NCBI RefSeq assembly: GCF_011927785.1
Contig: NZ_JAATJK010000001.1
Location: 2,852,001-2,916,000, forward strand
Source: Micromonospora profundi
GTDB taxonomy: Bacteria; Actinomycetota; Actinomycetes; Mycobacteriales; Micromonosporaceae
Length of the DNA stretch: 64,000 nt
Direction: 5' to 3'
A model generated the notes under the pieces. The model was given only the letters and a program-made list of their open reading frames with translations. It had not been told where the DNA came from and did not search any database. Shown one piece after another: positions 51,821 through 60,971 of this stretch; position 1 is the first letter of the stretch; every line of letters starts with the position of its first letter. A program made the position numbers and the translations under genes.

Positions 51821-54175
51821 ATGACACGTCGAGTCCACATCCGCCCCGCCCTGCCCCTGCTGCTCGTCCTCACCCTGATCGCCGGCGTACTCGCCGCGCC
51901 CACCGGACCGGCGCAGGCCGCCCCGGCCAAGACGCCCCCGCTCACCACCCCGTGGACCAGTCAGGCGCTGGTCGGCACACCGCTGCCGGAATATCCGCGA
52001 CCGCAGATGACCCGGCCCGACTGGCTCAACCTCAACGGCGAGTGGCAGCTCCGCCAGTCCGCCACCGACGACGCCCCACAGTTCGGCACCACCCTGCCCG
52101 AGCGGGTCAACGTCCCCTTCCCGGTGGAGAGCGCCCTGTCCGGGATCCAACGGGCCGCCAACGACAACCGCAACTACCTGTTCTACAGGCGTACGGTCAC
52201 CGTCCCGCCGAACTGGGCGGGACGGCGGACACTGCTGCACTTCGGGGCGGTCGACTGGCAGAGCACCGTCTGGGTCAACGGCGTACGCGTCGGGGCGCAC
52301 ACCGGTGGCTACGACGCTTTCAGCTTCGACGTGACACCGCAGCTGCGTGCCGGCTCGAACGAGATCGTCGTCAAGGTGTGGGACCCCACCGACACCCGGC
52401 AGAACGGCAGCCTCCCGGCGATCGGCAAGCAGACCAAGACACCAAGCGGCATCTTCTACACACCCAGCTCCGGCATCTGGCAGACGGTGTGGATGGAGCC
52501 GGTGCCCGCCGCGTCGATCAGCAGCGTCGACGTCTATCCGAACCTCACGAACAACACATTGCGCGTACGGGTGTTCACCCGAGGCGACGTCAGCGGTCAC
52601 AGCGTGCTCGCCGAGGCGCTGAACGGCACCACTGTGGTCGGCTCGGCCACCGGCGGATTCAGCGAGTTCAGCGTGCCGGTGCCCAACGCGCGACGCTGGT
52701 CCCCCGACGACCCGTTCCTCTACAACCTGCGGGTCACGCTACGCAACGCCAGCGGCGCGACGGTCGACCGCACCACGCACTACTTCGGCATGCGCGAGAT
52801 CACCACGGGCCTTGTGAACGGGGTGCTGCGCCCCAAGCTCAACGGTCAGTTCGTGTTCCAGGTCGGCACCCTCGACCAGGGCTTCTGGCCGGACGGGCTG
52901 TACACCGCACCCACCGACGCCGCGCTCGCGTTCGACCTGCAGAAGCACAAGGACCTCGGCTTCAACATGGTGCGCAAACACATCAAGGTCGAGCCACAGC
53001 GCTGGTTCTACCACGCCGACCGCCTCGGCCTGCTCGTCTGGCAGGACATCCCGTCGATGACAGCGCAGAACGTCGACGCCACCGACGCCCAGCAGGCGCA
53101 GTTCGAGACCGAGGCACGGGAGATCGTCGACGAGCATCGCAGCTCCCCGGCGGTCGTCGCCTACACGGCGTACAACGAGGGTTGGGGTGAGCGGAACCTG
53201 GCCGACACCCGCCGGGTCGGGCAGAACATCAAGAACCAGGACCCGACCCGACTGGTGAACACCCACAGCGGCTACAACTGCTGCCAGTCGCTGGGCAACC
53301 CCGGCAACGGCGACATCGACGACTGGCACGTCTACCTGGGGCCGGACTCCCCCTCGCCGTCGGGTAGCCGCATCGCCGTGCTCGGCGAGTTCGGCGGCCT
53401 GGGCCTGCACACGCCGGGCCACGAGTACAGCCCCAACGGCCAGTTCTTCGCGTACGAGTGGCAACCCACGTCGGCGGCGCTCACCGACCGCTACGTGGGG
53501 CTGGTGCAGGGCACCCAGAACCTGATGATCGGTAAAGGGCTCAGTGCGACCGTCTACACCGAGATCACCGACCAGGAGGGCGAGCTGAACGGCTTCCTCA
53601 CCTACGACCGGCAGGTCGTCAAGATGGATCAGGCCCGGGTCCGCGCCGCAAACACCGCCCTCATCAACGCCTCCAAGTCGATCGGCAGCTCGGCGCCCGT
53701 CGCGCTGCCTGTCGACGCCCGGCGATCGTTGCAGGTGACCACACCCGGCTACACCAACCGCTATCTGCGCCACCAGAACGGCCTGGCGTTCACCGAGGTC
53801 GTCGAGGCGGGCAGCTCGGCGCTGCTCAAGAACGACGCCACGTACACGATCCGGGCCGGCCTTGCCGACGCCACCTGCTACTCGTTCGAGTCGGTCAACT
53901 TCCCCGGTCAGTTCCTGCGGCACCAGGAATCCCGGGTCCGCAACTCCCCCAACGACGGGACCGCCCTTCTGCGCCAGGACGCCACCTGGTGCGCCCGGGT
54001 GGGCCTGACTGGCAGCGGTGTTTCGCTGGAGTCGTACAACTTCCGCGGCAAGTACCTGCGGCACTACAACTCGGAGGTCTGGCTCAGCAACGGTGCCGGG
54101 GGCGACGCATACAACACGCCAACGCTGTGGGCGGCCGACAGCACCTGGAACATCGCCGCACCCTGGGCACCCTGA
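51821..54175 (+). CDS. Secreted GH2-family glycosidase with C-terminal AbfB (CBM42-like) domain
   Basis: 784 residues from the ATG at 51821 (CGGAGA upstream). Signal peptide ends AQA-AP. The three GH2 parts are present: sugar-binding jelly roll (LNLNGEWQLRQS, FYRRTVTVPPNWAGRRTLLHFGAVDWQSTVWVNG), Ig-like domain, and TIM barrel with acid/base Glu in TAYNEGWGE and probable nucleophile Glu in LGEFGGLG. Residues about 650-784 form a trefoil with YLRHQN, FLRHQE and YLRHYN repeats, the arabinose-binding AbfB pattern. Substrate is therefore likely an arabinose-containing plant polysaccharide; beta-galactosidase or glucuronidase activity cannot be told apart. Confidence 0.92.
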   Translation: MTRRVHIRPALPLLLVLTLIAGVLAAPTGPAQAAPAKTPPLTTPWTSQALVGTPLPEYPRPQMTRPDWLNLNGEWQLRQSATDDAPQFGTTLPERVNVPFPVESALSGIQRAANDNRNYLFYRRTVTVPPNWAGRRTLLHFGAVDWQSTVWVNGVRVGAHTGGYDAFSFDVTPQLRAGSNEIVVKVWDPTDTRQNGSLPAIGKQTKTPSGIFYTPSSGIWQTVWMEPVPAASISSVDVYPNLTNNTLRVRVFTRGDVSGHSVLAEALNGTTVVGSATGGFSEFSVPVPNARRWSPDDPFLYNLRVTLRNASGATVDRTTHYFGMREITTGLVNGVLRPKLNGQFVFQVGTLDQGFWPDGLYTAPTDAALAFDLQKHKDLGFNMVRKHIKVEPQRWFYHADRLGLLVWQDIPSMTAQNVDATDAQQAQFETEAREIVDEHRSSPAVVAYTAYNEGWGERNLADTRRVGQNIKNQDPTRLVNTHSGYNCCQSLGNPGNGDIDDWHVYLGPDSPSPSGSRIAVLGEFGGLGLHTPGHEYSPNGQFFAYEWQPTSAALTDRYVGLVQGTQNLMIGKGLSATVYTEITDQEGELNGFLTYDRQVVKMDQARVRAANTALINASKSIGSSAPVALPVDARRSLQVTTPGYTNRYLRHQNGLAFTEVVEAGSSALLKNDATYTIRAGLADATCYSFESVNFPGQFLRHQESRVRNSPNDGTALLRQDATWCARVGLTGSGVSLESYNFRGKYLRHYNSEVWLSNGAGGDAYNTPTLWAADSTWNIAAPWAP

Positions 54176-54184
54176 CCGGCGTGT

Positions 54185-54219
54185 CCGCCGGGGCCGGCCA
54201 CAGCGGCCGGCCCCGGCGG
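54185..54219 (+). terminator. Terminator after the GH2 gene
   Basis: Perfect 15-bp stem, CCGCCGGGGCCGGCC (54185-54199) and GGCCGGCCCCGGCGG (54205-54219), loop ACAGC, 9 nt past the stop codon. Confidence 0.85.
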
Positions 54220-54619
54220 GATCGCTGGCCAGCGGCCGTGCATCGGATCGCCAACGTTCAGGACAATCCAAGAAGTCAATCAAGCTGGAAGAGGTCGGTC
54301 TGCGCCCTCTACGCCATCGCTGAAGCGCACTTTCACGGCAGAACACAAGCAACGCCGGTGTCGTATTGCAGACATCTGCAAGGTGGCCACGGCATTCATA
54401 TCCCTGAGCTTGCCAAAGCCCTACCTTGAAGCGAAGCCGAGCCGACGAGGCACCGAACGCACCTGCGCAAAACACATACAGTCATTGACATCCGGCTAAG
54501 ACTTGAAAGTATGCTCGGAGGGCTCTTGCGGCGGTTGACAGGCCGGCACATCCGCCAGACGCCATAGAGGGCAGCGAGTGCACGAGGCTTGCGGTCCTTC
54601 GACGCTAGAAGGAGATTCC
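54220..54619. other. A/T-richer non-coding stretch before the membrane-protein gene
   Basis: About 400 bp with visibly lower G+C than the flanks. I found no tRNA, terminal repeat or credible gene; short open frames here lack ribosome binding sites and family patterns. It probably contains the promoter of 54620 and marks the left edge of an acquired segment. Confidence 0.5.
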
Positions 54620-56554
54620 GTGCGAATCAGGCTTCCAGCAGTCCGCCAGCCGGACTCTTTCGGACTGGGGCGCAAGCGGGCGGGCAGCCTCGTCGCGACG
54701 GCACTACTCTTCCTCTTCACCTACGTGGCCCTGGTTGACATGGCGTGGGCAAACACGGCAGTCCACATCATTTTCGCCATCTTGGCCCTCGCGGCACTGA
54801 CATTCGTCATCCGGATTCGCGAGACTCCCAAGCTGACGGAAGTGGCCCTCGGCCCGCCGGTTGCCGAGCCGGCAACCCGCGAAGAAATAGAAGAGGCCAC
54901 CAAATACGTCGCACGCAATTACGATTCCTACGCCATCGCATGCTTCATAAACCTACTGCTTAACCCACCACGATCACTGTCACGCGTGCATGACGAAGTA
55001 GAGCCGGCCGGACGGATGTGGCGGGTCAACACCTCGTTGCAGTATCGCATCGACATTCCTCGCCCGCAGGGGCGGGGGGCGTCGGTAACCCCCGGCCCTA
55101 CTGAGGATGCCAGTGTCGCGAACGCGCCTGGTAGCCAAGAGGTGGACCCCCGGGACCCAGATGCCCGATCGACTACGTCAAACCAAGAATCCGTTCCGTC
55201 GAGCATCCGTGCCCCACGAGTCCTCATTCCGTTGATCACCGCACGCAAAGGGCTGCTGTTCGACTTGGTGAGCGCTGCCAGCTCCAAGGGCGAGACGATT
55301 CCGGCTCTCTCCCAGTGGGAGGCACGTGGGCTCACCTCACTGGCGATTCAGTCCCTGTTTCTTCTGGCCCACCAGGAGACTTCCGGCGGCAAGAGGCCGC
55401 CCATTCTGAGCCCGTCCGATCACGAAATAATGGCTAGGGCCATCGTCGCAATTTGCAGGCCGGCGGGCCCACGGAGGTTACGGACCTCCGCCGACACGGC
55501 CAGAAGTGGCGTCGACGAGGTAGACGCTTCAATCGCACGCATCAGCAGTTTGAGCGGCGACATTTCGGCAGCATGGCGCGACAAGATCGTCGGCATCTGC
55601 AAAGCGCTTTCGCGAAGCTATGTGGTGATCGTCGAAGTTCCCGCACCTGAGACCACGAACCTCGTCGTAAGATACAGCTCGCTGTATTCTCCCGAGCGGA
55701 TACACGTCAGCTCCTACGAGAAGTTGAGAGCGAGATTGGGGCTGGCGCCGTACACCTTGGATGTTCCGATGACCAGAGCCCTTCAGGCCGACAGTTATCA
55801 CTTCGAACTGGTCGCGCCTGCGGGATGCTACGTGTTCAGCCACCACCTTGAGGCTCTCAAGAGCCGGCGCGCCCTACGCCAGAGCAACTTCAAACTCAAC
55901 GATCGACAGCAGTACGTCAGGCTTCACCACGAAAAAGGACGCTCGGTCGCACACCTCTACGTCAGGAGGCAAGGCGGCAGAATCGATCTCCGAGCAAGCG
56001 CACCAGAAGAACTGGATCGCTGGAACTTCAAATCGATAATCTATCTGCGTGAGGTGCCCCCGGGGGTCCTTGGCAACGCCGCCATGCTTGCGGTCCTGAC
56101 GGCCGTCATCATCCTGTTCTTCACTCTGACGCGCGCTGGCATGGACGGTGCAGCGTCGGCGCTGGGACTGCCTGCGCTCGTCCTGGCGCTCCCAGCGTTC
56201 GTCGCTGGCGCGCTCGGTCGCGGGCTCGACTACGAAAGGGTCGGTCGCACCTCGCTGACAGCCTACTTCGGGCTACAGTCGGTCGTGGTGCTCTCCCTGT
56301 CCGGCGTACTCATGTACGTCCTCGACTCCGCAAAAGAGCTTCCTTCGGAAGTGTCTCTGGCACTTGCCTTCGGCGACCACGTCGTGCACACCGACGCTGT
56401 TTGGCTCTCCCTGTCACTCATATCGCTCACCCTTGCGATATTTCTAGCGCGACAGCGACAGAACGCGACTCGCTACTACGTCGACATGCTTGAGCGCGCT
56501 GCGGTGAGCAAAGAGTCGGACCTTGAGATCGAGAACGGTAGCCCGACCCAGTAG
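54620..56554 (+). CDS. Six-helix membrane protein of unknown family
   Basis: About 644 residues from the GTG at 54620 (AAGGAG 5 nt upstream; GTG 54578 is an alternative). Two N-terminal helices (about 23-44 and 46-66), a large soluble region of some 430 residues, four C-terminal helices (AMLAVLTAVIILFFTL, LPALVLALPAFVAGAL, LQSVVVLSLSGVLMYVL, WLSLSLISLTLAIFLA) and a charged tail. The soluble part contains VLIPLITARKGLLFDLVSAASSKGETIPALSQWEARGL and a beta-rich section (FELVAPAGCYVFSHHLEALK). I do not recognise it. Codon use includes ATA, CTA and AAA, unlike its neighbours, suggesting transfer. A small gene follows after 11 bp. Confidence 0.85.
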   Translation: MRIRLPAVRQPDSFGLGRKRAGSLVATALLFLFTYVALVDMAWANTAVHIIFAILALAALTFVIRIRETPKLTEVALGPPVAEPATREEIEEATKYVARNYDSYAIACFINLLLNPPRSLSRVHDEVEPAGRMWRVNTSLQYRIDIPRPQGRGASVTPGPTEDASVANAPGSQEVDPRDPDARSTTSNQESVPSSIRAPRVLIPLITARKGLLFDLVSAASSKGETIPALSQWEARGLTSLAIQSLFLLAHQETSGGKRPPILSPSDHEIMARAIVAICRPAGPRRLRTSADTARSGVDEVDASIARISSLSGDISAAWRDKIVGICKALSRSYVVIVEVPAPETTNLVVRYSSLYSPERIHVSSYEKLRARLGLAPYTLDVPMTRALQADSYHFELVAPAGCYVFSHHLEALKSRRALRQSNFKLNDRQQYVRLHHEKGRSVAHLYVRRQGGRIDLRASAPEELDRWNFKSIIYLREVPPGVLGNAAMLAVLTAVIILFFTLTRAGMDGAASALGLPALVLALPAFVAGALGRGLDYERVGRTSLTAYFGLQSVVVLSLSGVLMYVLDSAKELPSEVSLALAFGDHVVHTDAVWLSLSLISLTLAIFLARQRQNATRYYVDMLERAAVSKESDLEIENGSPTQ

Positions 56555-56565
56555 GAGGCGTTCGA

Positions 56566-56811
56566 ATGAGCGACGATCCAGCAGTTGAAGAGTGGGGCGA
56601 CGGCCGCTTGGTCGTCCGACGTGCCGAGGTGCCTGACAGTGACATTGCCGGTATGACGGTGGTGACCACGAGAGCCGAACACATAGCGCTGAACGCCATC
56701 GTATACGCGTTAGTGGACAAGATCCGCGAGGAGGACGCCGCGCAGCTCAGCCGGAATGCTATCCCCTATCCTCTCCTGGCAGACCAGCGCAGGAAAGACG
56801 TTGACAAGTAG
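56566..56811 (+). CDS. Small acidic protein, partner of the membrane protein
   Basis: 81 residues. AGGAGG lies 8 nt before the ATG, and the gene starts 11 bp after the membrane-protein stop, so co-expression is likely. Soluble, charged, no signal peptide: DDPAVEEWGDGRLVVRRAEVPDSDIAGMTVVTTRAEHIALNAIVYALVDKIREED. No family recognised. The same lower-G+C composition as the previous gene supports a shared origin. Confidence 0.75.
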   Translation: MSDDPAVEEWGDGRLVVRRAEVPDSDIAGMTVVTTRAEHIALNAIVYALVDKIREEDAAQLSRNAIPYPLLADQRRKDVDK

Positions 56812-56955
56812 GGCCGAGACAGAGAGTCGGATCCGAACGCCGCTCATTGCATCGAGTGGGCCAGCCATAAGGGGCGCCGACGGCAGCGGAGGTTAAGGCC
56901 CGAGCGTCCGCGATCGACATGACGGGCGATGAGCAGGCGTGTGAGGATACCGGCC

Positions 56956-58005
56956 ATGCGTGCCGTGATCTTCGACGAGTTCGGTGCCCGCCCCGAGGTC
57001 CGCGACGTCCCGGACCCGGTGCCGCCGCCCGGAGGCGCTGTCATCCGGGTCGAGGCGACCGGGCTGTGCCGCAGCGACTGGCACGGTTGGCAGGGACACG
57101 ATCCCGACATCCGCCCGCCGCACGTACCCGGTCACGAGTTCGCCGGTGTGGTCACGGCGGTCGGCGCGGGCGTACGCGGCTGGCGGTCCGGCGACCGGGT
57201 CACCGCGCCCTTCGTCTGCGCGTGTGGGCGGTGCCCGGCCTGCCTCGCCGGGCAGCAGCAGGTCTGCGAACGGCAGACGCAGCCCGGTTTCACCCACTGG
57301 GGGTCATTCGCCGAGTACGTGGCGGTGCACGACGCCGACGTCAACCTCATCCCCCTTCCCGACGGGCTGGATTACCCGGCCGCCGCGGCGCTCGGCTGTC
57401 GGTTCGCCACGGCGTTCCGCGCGGTGGTGCACCAGGGGCGGGTGGCGGCCGGCGAGTGGGTGGCGGTGCACGGGTGCGGCGGCGTGGGGCTGTCCGCGGT
57501 GATGATCGCCGTGGCCTGCGGTGCTCAGGTGGTGGCGATCGACGTCTCCCCCGGCGCACTCGACCTGGCCCGCCGCTTCGGGGCCACCGTCTGCCTGGAC
57601 GGCAGCGCCCTCGACGGACCCTCGGCGGTGGCCGCCGCCGTTCGGGACGTGACCGGCGGTGGAGCACACCTGTCCCTCGACGCCCTCGGCAGCCACGCCA
57701 CGTGCACCGCGTCGGTCGAGAGCCTGCGGCGTCGAGGGCGTCACATCCAGGTCGGGCTTCTGCCCCCCGCCCAGGGCCGCCCCACGCTGCCCATGGAACT
57801 CGTGATCGCGTACGAGTTGGAGGTGCTCGGCAGCCACGGCATGGCCGCGCACGCCTACCCGGAGCTCCTGCGGCTCGTCACCGCCGGTGTGCTGCGCCCG
57901 GCTGACCTGATCACCCGCACCATCGGCCTCGACGAGGTGCCGGACGCGCTGTCCACGATGGACAGGCCCACCACGGGCGGGATGTGTCTCATCCGCCCGT
58001 GGTGA
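56956..58005 (+). CDS. Zinc-dependent alcohol dehydrogenase
   Basis: 349 residues from the ATG at 56956 (GAGG upstream; GTG-type alternative at 56929). Catalytic zinc ligands in GLCRSDWHGW and GHEFAG, structural zinc Cys in CACGRCPACLAGQQQVC, Rossmann loop VHGCGGVGLSAVMIA. MDR alcohol dehydrogenases of this type oxidise primary or polyol-like alcohols; the substrate is not evident. G+C returns to the window's usual high level here, marking the right edge of the island. Confidence 0.92.
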   Translation: MRAVIFDEFGARPEVRDVPDPVPPPGGAVIRVEATGLCRSDWHGWQGHDPDIRPPHVPGHEFAGVVTAVGAGVRGWRSGDRVTAPFVCACGRCPACLAGQQQVCERQTQPGFTHWGSFAEYVAVHDADVNLIPLPDGLDYPAAAALGCRFATAFRAVVHQGRVAAGEWVAVHGCGGVGLSAVMIAVACGAQVVAIDVSPGALDLARRFGATVCLDGSALDGPSAVAAAVRDVTGGGAHLSLDALGSHATCTASVESLRRRGRHIQVGLLPPAQGRPTLPMELVIAYELEVLGSHGMAAHAYPELLRLVTAGVLRPADLITRTIGLDEVPDALSTMDRPTTGGMCLIRPW

Positions 58006-58026
58006 GCACCGCGCAGGGCCCGGTGT

Positions 58027-58608
58027 CTAACCGTGGTCGATCGACTCGGACGGGACGGCGGGACGGCGACGCCCGGGCCGCATCAGCAGGGCGAGGACGA
58101 CCACGAGCACGATGCCGTCGACGACCAGCAGGGTGGCCCCGAACGGGTCGATGCCATGGGCATGCCCCTCACTGTCCAGAATGGCCTCGGGAATTTCGCC
58201 GGTGTCGAGAGGTGCGGTGCCGGTGCCCACGCTGAACCGCAGCACACCGCTGTCGTCATGCCCGTTGGTGAAGGTGATGTGGTAGGCGACGCTGTAGTCG
58301 CCGGCCAGTGTGACGCGGACCGGTTGACGTAGCCCGCTCTCCCCGGCCGCCCTGATCTGTCCGTCGTTGACGGTGCTCCCGGTGCTGTCGCGCACCGTGA
58401 TGTGCGACAGCACCGGGTCGGCACTTGTCGAGAGCCGCATTGTGACCGCGTCCGGTGTGGTCGCCAGGGCCGAGCCGCTGGCCGGGGTCACCGCCAGCAC
58501 CCGGGCCGGTTCGGCGTCCGACTGGCGGACGGAGAGCCAGACGACGGCGGCGATCCCCACGGAGGCCAGAGCGGTAGCGATCGCCAAGGTACGGCGCGCG
58601 GCGGACAA
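58027..58608 (-). CDS. CopC-like copper-binding protein with C-terminal helix
   Basis: 193 residues from a TTG at 58608; this start is uncertain. N-terminal hydrophobic export signal, then a CopC/YobA Ig-like domain (VLAVTPASGSALATTPDAVTMRLSTSADPVLSHITVRD, YSVAYHITFTNGHDDSGVLRFSVG) and one C-terminal helix (LLVVDGIVLVVVLALLMR). The His immediately after the signal that binds copper in classical CopC is not seen (the mature part begins near EPARVLAV), although GHDDSG and EGHAHG hold His. It lies 10 bp downstream of a His-rich membrane-protein gene. Confidence 0.85.
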   Translation of the reverse strand: MSAARRTLAIATALASVGIAAVVWLSVRQSDAEPARVLAVTPASGSALATTPDAVTMRLSTSADPVLSHITVRDSTGSTVNDGQIRAAGESGLRQPVRVTLAGDYSVAYHITFTNGHDDSGVLRFSVGTGTAPLDTGEIPEAILDSEGHAHGIDPFGATLLVVDGIVLVVVLALLMRPGRRRPAVPSESIDHG

Positions 58609-58618
58609 GACGGCCCGC

Positions 58619-59209
58619 TCAGCCGACGGACGACGCGAGCGTCAGCCGGCGTTGGCCCCTGGGTACGCAGGTGCACTGCATCTGCTGCAACTCATGATCA
58701 TTCGGCCGCAGGTGCAGGTACATCGCGACGAGCATCGGGATGAAGACGACCGAGTTGTAGAACAGGTGCAGCTCGACGCGGGGCACGACGAGCTGGACGA
58801 GGCTGCTAGGGCCGGCCGCACCGGGCAGCAGGAAGCCCATCTGGACCTGCAACAGCAGCAGCAGGTGCTCGATGTGATGCCAGAACTGGATCGCCAGGGC
58901 GACCGTCCACCATGTCTTCGCCCGACCCACGAACCCGGGGCGCAGGAGGAACAAGCCGATCAGCATGACGATCGCGTAGCCGTAGTGCAGCCACTCGGAG
59001 CTGACCAGCCATGGGTAGGGCATGCCCAGGACGCCACGCGCCTGCGGGCGGGCCCATCCCAGCGCCCAGATCTGGTACGCCTGCACCAGGTGCTCGGCCC
59101 AGTGGGCGAGCACGACGGCCATGTACAACCAGAGGACCGTGCGATGGTGCGCTGTGTTGATCGCGCCGATAAGTCCGGGACGTGCGGTGCTTTCCTTGGC
59201 CACGCTCAT
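58619..59209 (-). CDS. His-rich multi-helix membrane protein, partner of CopC
   Basis: 196 residues from the ATG at 59209 (GGAG 5 nt upstream). Four to five helices with His inside or beside them: VVLAHWAEHLVQAYQIW, FWHHIEHLLLLLQVQMGFLL, PRVELHLFYNSVVFIPMLVAMYLHLRP. The HxxEH and HHxEH clusters could bind a metal. Family not recognised. It is co-transcribed with the CopC-like gene, so a role in copper handling is inferred. Confidence 0.8.
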   Translation of the reverse strand: MSVAKESTARPGLIGAINTAHHRTVLWLYMAVVLAHWAEHLVQAYQIWALGWARPQARGVLGMPYPWLVSSEWLHYGYAIVMLIGLFLLRPGFVGRAKTWWTVALAIQFWHHIEHLLLLLQVQMGFLLPGAAGPSSLVQLVVPRVELHLFYNSVVFIPMLVAMYLHLRPNDHELQQMQCTCVPRGQRRLTLASSVG

Positions 59210-59462
59210 GTGCACTCCATCTAGGTGGCTGGTCATCTCAAGGAGCACGTTAGACATTGACGGAGAGTGATTGTTCTTCGTGGTTGCGCACTTGGCGCTA
59301 CCGGGCCGTCACGAACCGCCTCGGGCGTGTGACAGTCTGCTGCTGTGGCGTCACAGAGAGCACGATGAAAGAAGCTCCCCGGACGGCCGGATGGGAGCAT
59401 TGTCGCGCGGCGGTCACGCCGCCCCGCCCAGGTGGTCGGGGCTGTCACGACGGCGGAAGGGC

Positions 59463-60047
59463 ATGACGACGATGGCGCACATCGATCTCGGCGTCGACGA
59501 GAAGCAGTTTCCCGGCATCACCGGCCCGATGATGTACCGGCCGGAGACGGCGAAGCCGCTCAACGAGCTGGCCGAGGTGCTGCTGCGCGCTCCGCACTCG
59601 CTCCCCGCTGGCGAGCGGGAGCTGATCGCCGCGTACGTCTCCGGGCGCAACGAGTGCACGTTCTGCTGCTCGTCGCACTCGGCGTTCGCCGCGGCGCAGC
59701 TCGACGAGGGCATGGACCTCGTCGACAAGGTGCGCGCGGACCTCGACACCGCCCCGATCTCGGCGAAGCTGCGGGCGCTGCTGCGCATCGCCGGCGCGGT
59801 TCAGATCAGCGGCCGTAACGTCACCTCCGAGCTGGTCGCCGACGCCCGCGCCGAGGGCGCCACCGACCTGGAGATCCACGACACCGTGCTGATCGCTGCG
59901 GCGTTCTGCATGTTCAACCGCTACGTCGACGGGCTCGGCACCTTCGCACCCGTCGGTCAGGACGCCTACGCCGAGACCACCCGTCGGATCATCGAGGTCG
60001 GCTACGGGTCGGCGCTTCCCGCGGCGCCGCCCGCCCCGGTCAGCTGA
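59463..60047 (+). CDS. AhpD-like carboxymuconolactone decarboxylase-family protein
   Basis: 194 residues from the ATG at 59463 (AAGGG upstream; second ATG at 59472). The AhpD-fold CxxC site is seen as ECTFCCSSHSAFAA with downstream His, the pattern of peroxidase-type members; FCMFNRYVDGLGTFAP is the typical C-terminal helix of the uncharacterised peroxidase-related subgroup. Likely a thiol peroxidase or oxidoreductase. Divergent from the CopC-unit genes across 250 bp. Confidence 0.9.
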   Translation: MTTMAHIDLGVDEKQFPGITGPMMYRPETAKPLNELAEVLLRAPHSLPAGERELIAAYVSGRNECTFCCSSHSAFAAAQLDEGMDLVDKVRADLDTAPISAKLRALLRIAGAVQISGRNVTSELVADARAEGATDLEIHDTVLIAAAFCMFNRYVDGLGTFAPVGQDAYAETTRRIIEVGYGSALPAAPPAPVS

Positions 60048-60074
60048 GCGTCGAGCCCGGGTCCGGGCGGCGGG

Positions 60075-60893
60075 TCAGGACGCGCTGGCGGACCGTTCGG
60101 TGGGGCCACCCGAGGTGGCGTCGGGCGTGGGGCGGCGAGTCAAAACCTGAGGGCCGGTGGTCGTGATGGCCACCGTGTGCTCCGAGTGGGCGGTACGGGA
60201 GCCGTCGGCGGAGCGGATCGTCCAGCCGTCCTCATCAAATTTGATCTTGTCGGTCGAGCGGCAGAACCAGGGCTCGATGGCGACGGTGAGGCCTGGGGCG
60301 AGCTTCAGGCCACGGCGGGCGCGGCCGTCGTTGGACACGTGCGGGGCCTCGTGCATGGTCCGGCCGATGCCGTGGCCGCCGAACTCGGCGTTGACGCCGT
60401 AGCCGTAGGAGCGGGCGACGTCGCCGATCGCGGCGGAGATGTCGCCGAGCCGACCGCCGGGCTGGGCGGCGGCGATGCCGGCCTCCAGTGCGACCTCGGT
60501 GGCCTCGATCAGCTTCTCGTCGGCCGGGTCGGGGGTGCCCACGATGACCGACAGCGCGGAGTCGGCGACCCAGCCGTCGATGCCGACCGCCATGTCGATG
60601 CTGAGCAGGTCGCCGTCGCGCAGGACGTAGTCGTGCGGCAGGCCGTGCAGCACAGCGTCGTTCACCGACAGGCACAAGACGTTGCGGAACGGGCCGCGGC
60701 CGAAGGAGGGTGCGTAGTCCCAGTAGCAGGATTCGGCGCCGCGCTCGGCGATCCGGCGGCGGGCGTGGTGTTCGAGGTCCATCAGGTTGACGCCGACGGC
60801 GGCGACACCGCTCAGCTCGGCGAGCAGCTCGCCGACGAACTGGCCGGCTACCGCCATCTGGCGGATTTCCTCGGCGGACTTGAGTTCGATCAC
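60075..60893 (-). CDS. map: Methionine aminopeptidase, type I
   Basis: 272 residues from the GTG at 60893 (GGGAG upstream). It removes the N-terminal Met from nascent proteins. Metal ligands and His are present: VLHGLPHDYVLRDGDLLSIDMAVGIDGWVADSA (His, Asp, Asp), GHGIGRTMHEAPHV, GLTVAIEPWF (Glu) and HSEHTVAI (Glu). The genome probably has another housekeeping copy, because this one sits alone beside an XRE regulator and not in a ribosomal operon. The C-terminal 25 residues are a variable tail. Confidence 0.95.
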   Translation of the reverse strand: MIELKSAEEIRQMAVAGQFVGELLAELSGVAAVGVNLMDLEHHARRRIAERGAESCYWDYAPSFGRGPFRNVLCLSVNDAVLHGLPHDYVLRDGDLLSIDMAVGIDGWVADSALSVIVGTPDPADEKLIEATEVALEAGIAAAQPGGRLGDISAAIGDVARSYGYGVNAEFGGHGIGRTMHEAPHVSNDGRARRGLKLAPGLTVAIEPWFCRSTDKIKFDEDGWTIRSADGSRTAHSEHTVAITTTGPQVLTRRPTPDATSGGPTERSASAS

Positions 60894-60917
60894 GCCATAT
60901 CTCCCTCTCCCGGTTGC

Positions 60918-60931
60918 GGTATTTTTATACC
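60918..60931. promoter_or_regulatory. Palindrome between map and the XRE regulator
   Basis: GGTAT-TTTT-ATACC is a perfect inverted repeat with 5-bp arms, the only A/T-rich stretch in the 78-bp divergent gap. It may be the binding site of the XRE protein and overlap the map promoter. Confidence 0.5.
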
Positions 60932-60971
60932 ACGCCGGACGGCCTACTCCCCCGAGGGCTATCCTTCTGGC

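Noticed and set aside
54220..54619. Searched as an attachment site or tRNA for integration of the A/T-richer island.
   Set aside because: No tRNA cloverleaf, no flanking direct repeat and no integrase was found.
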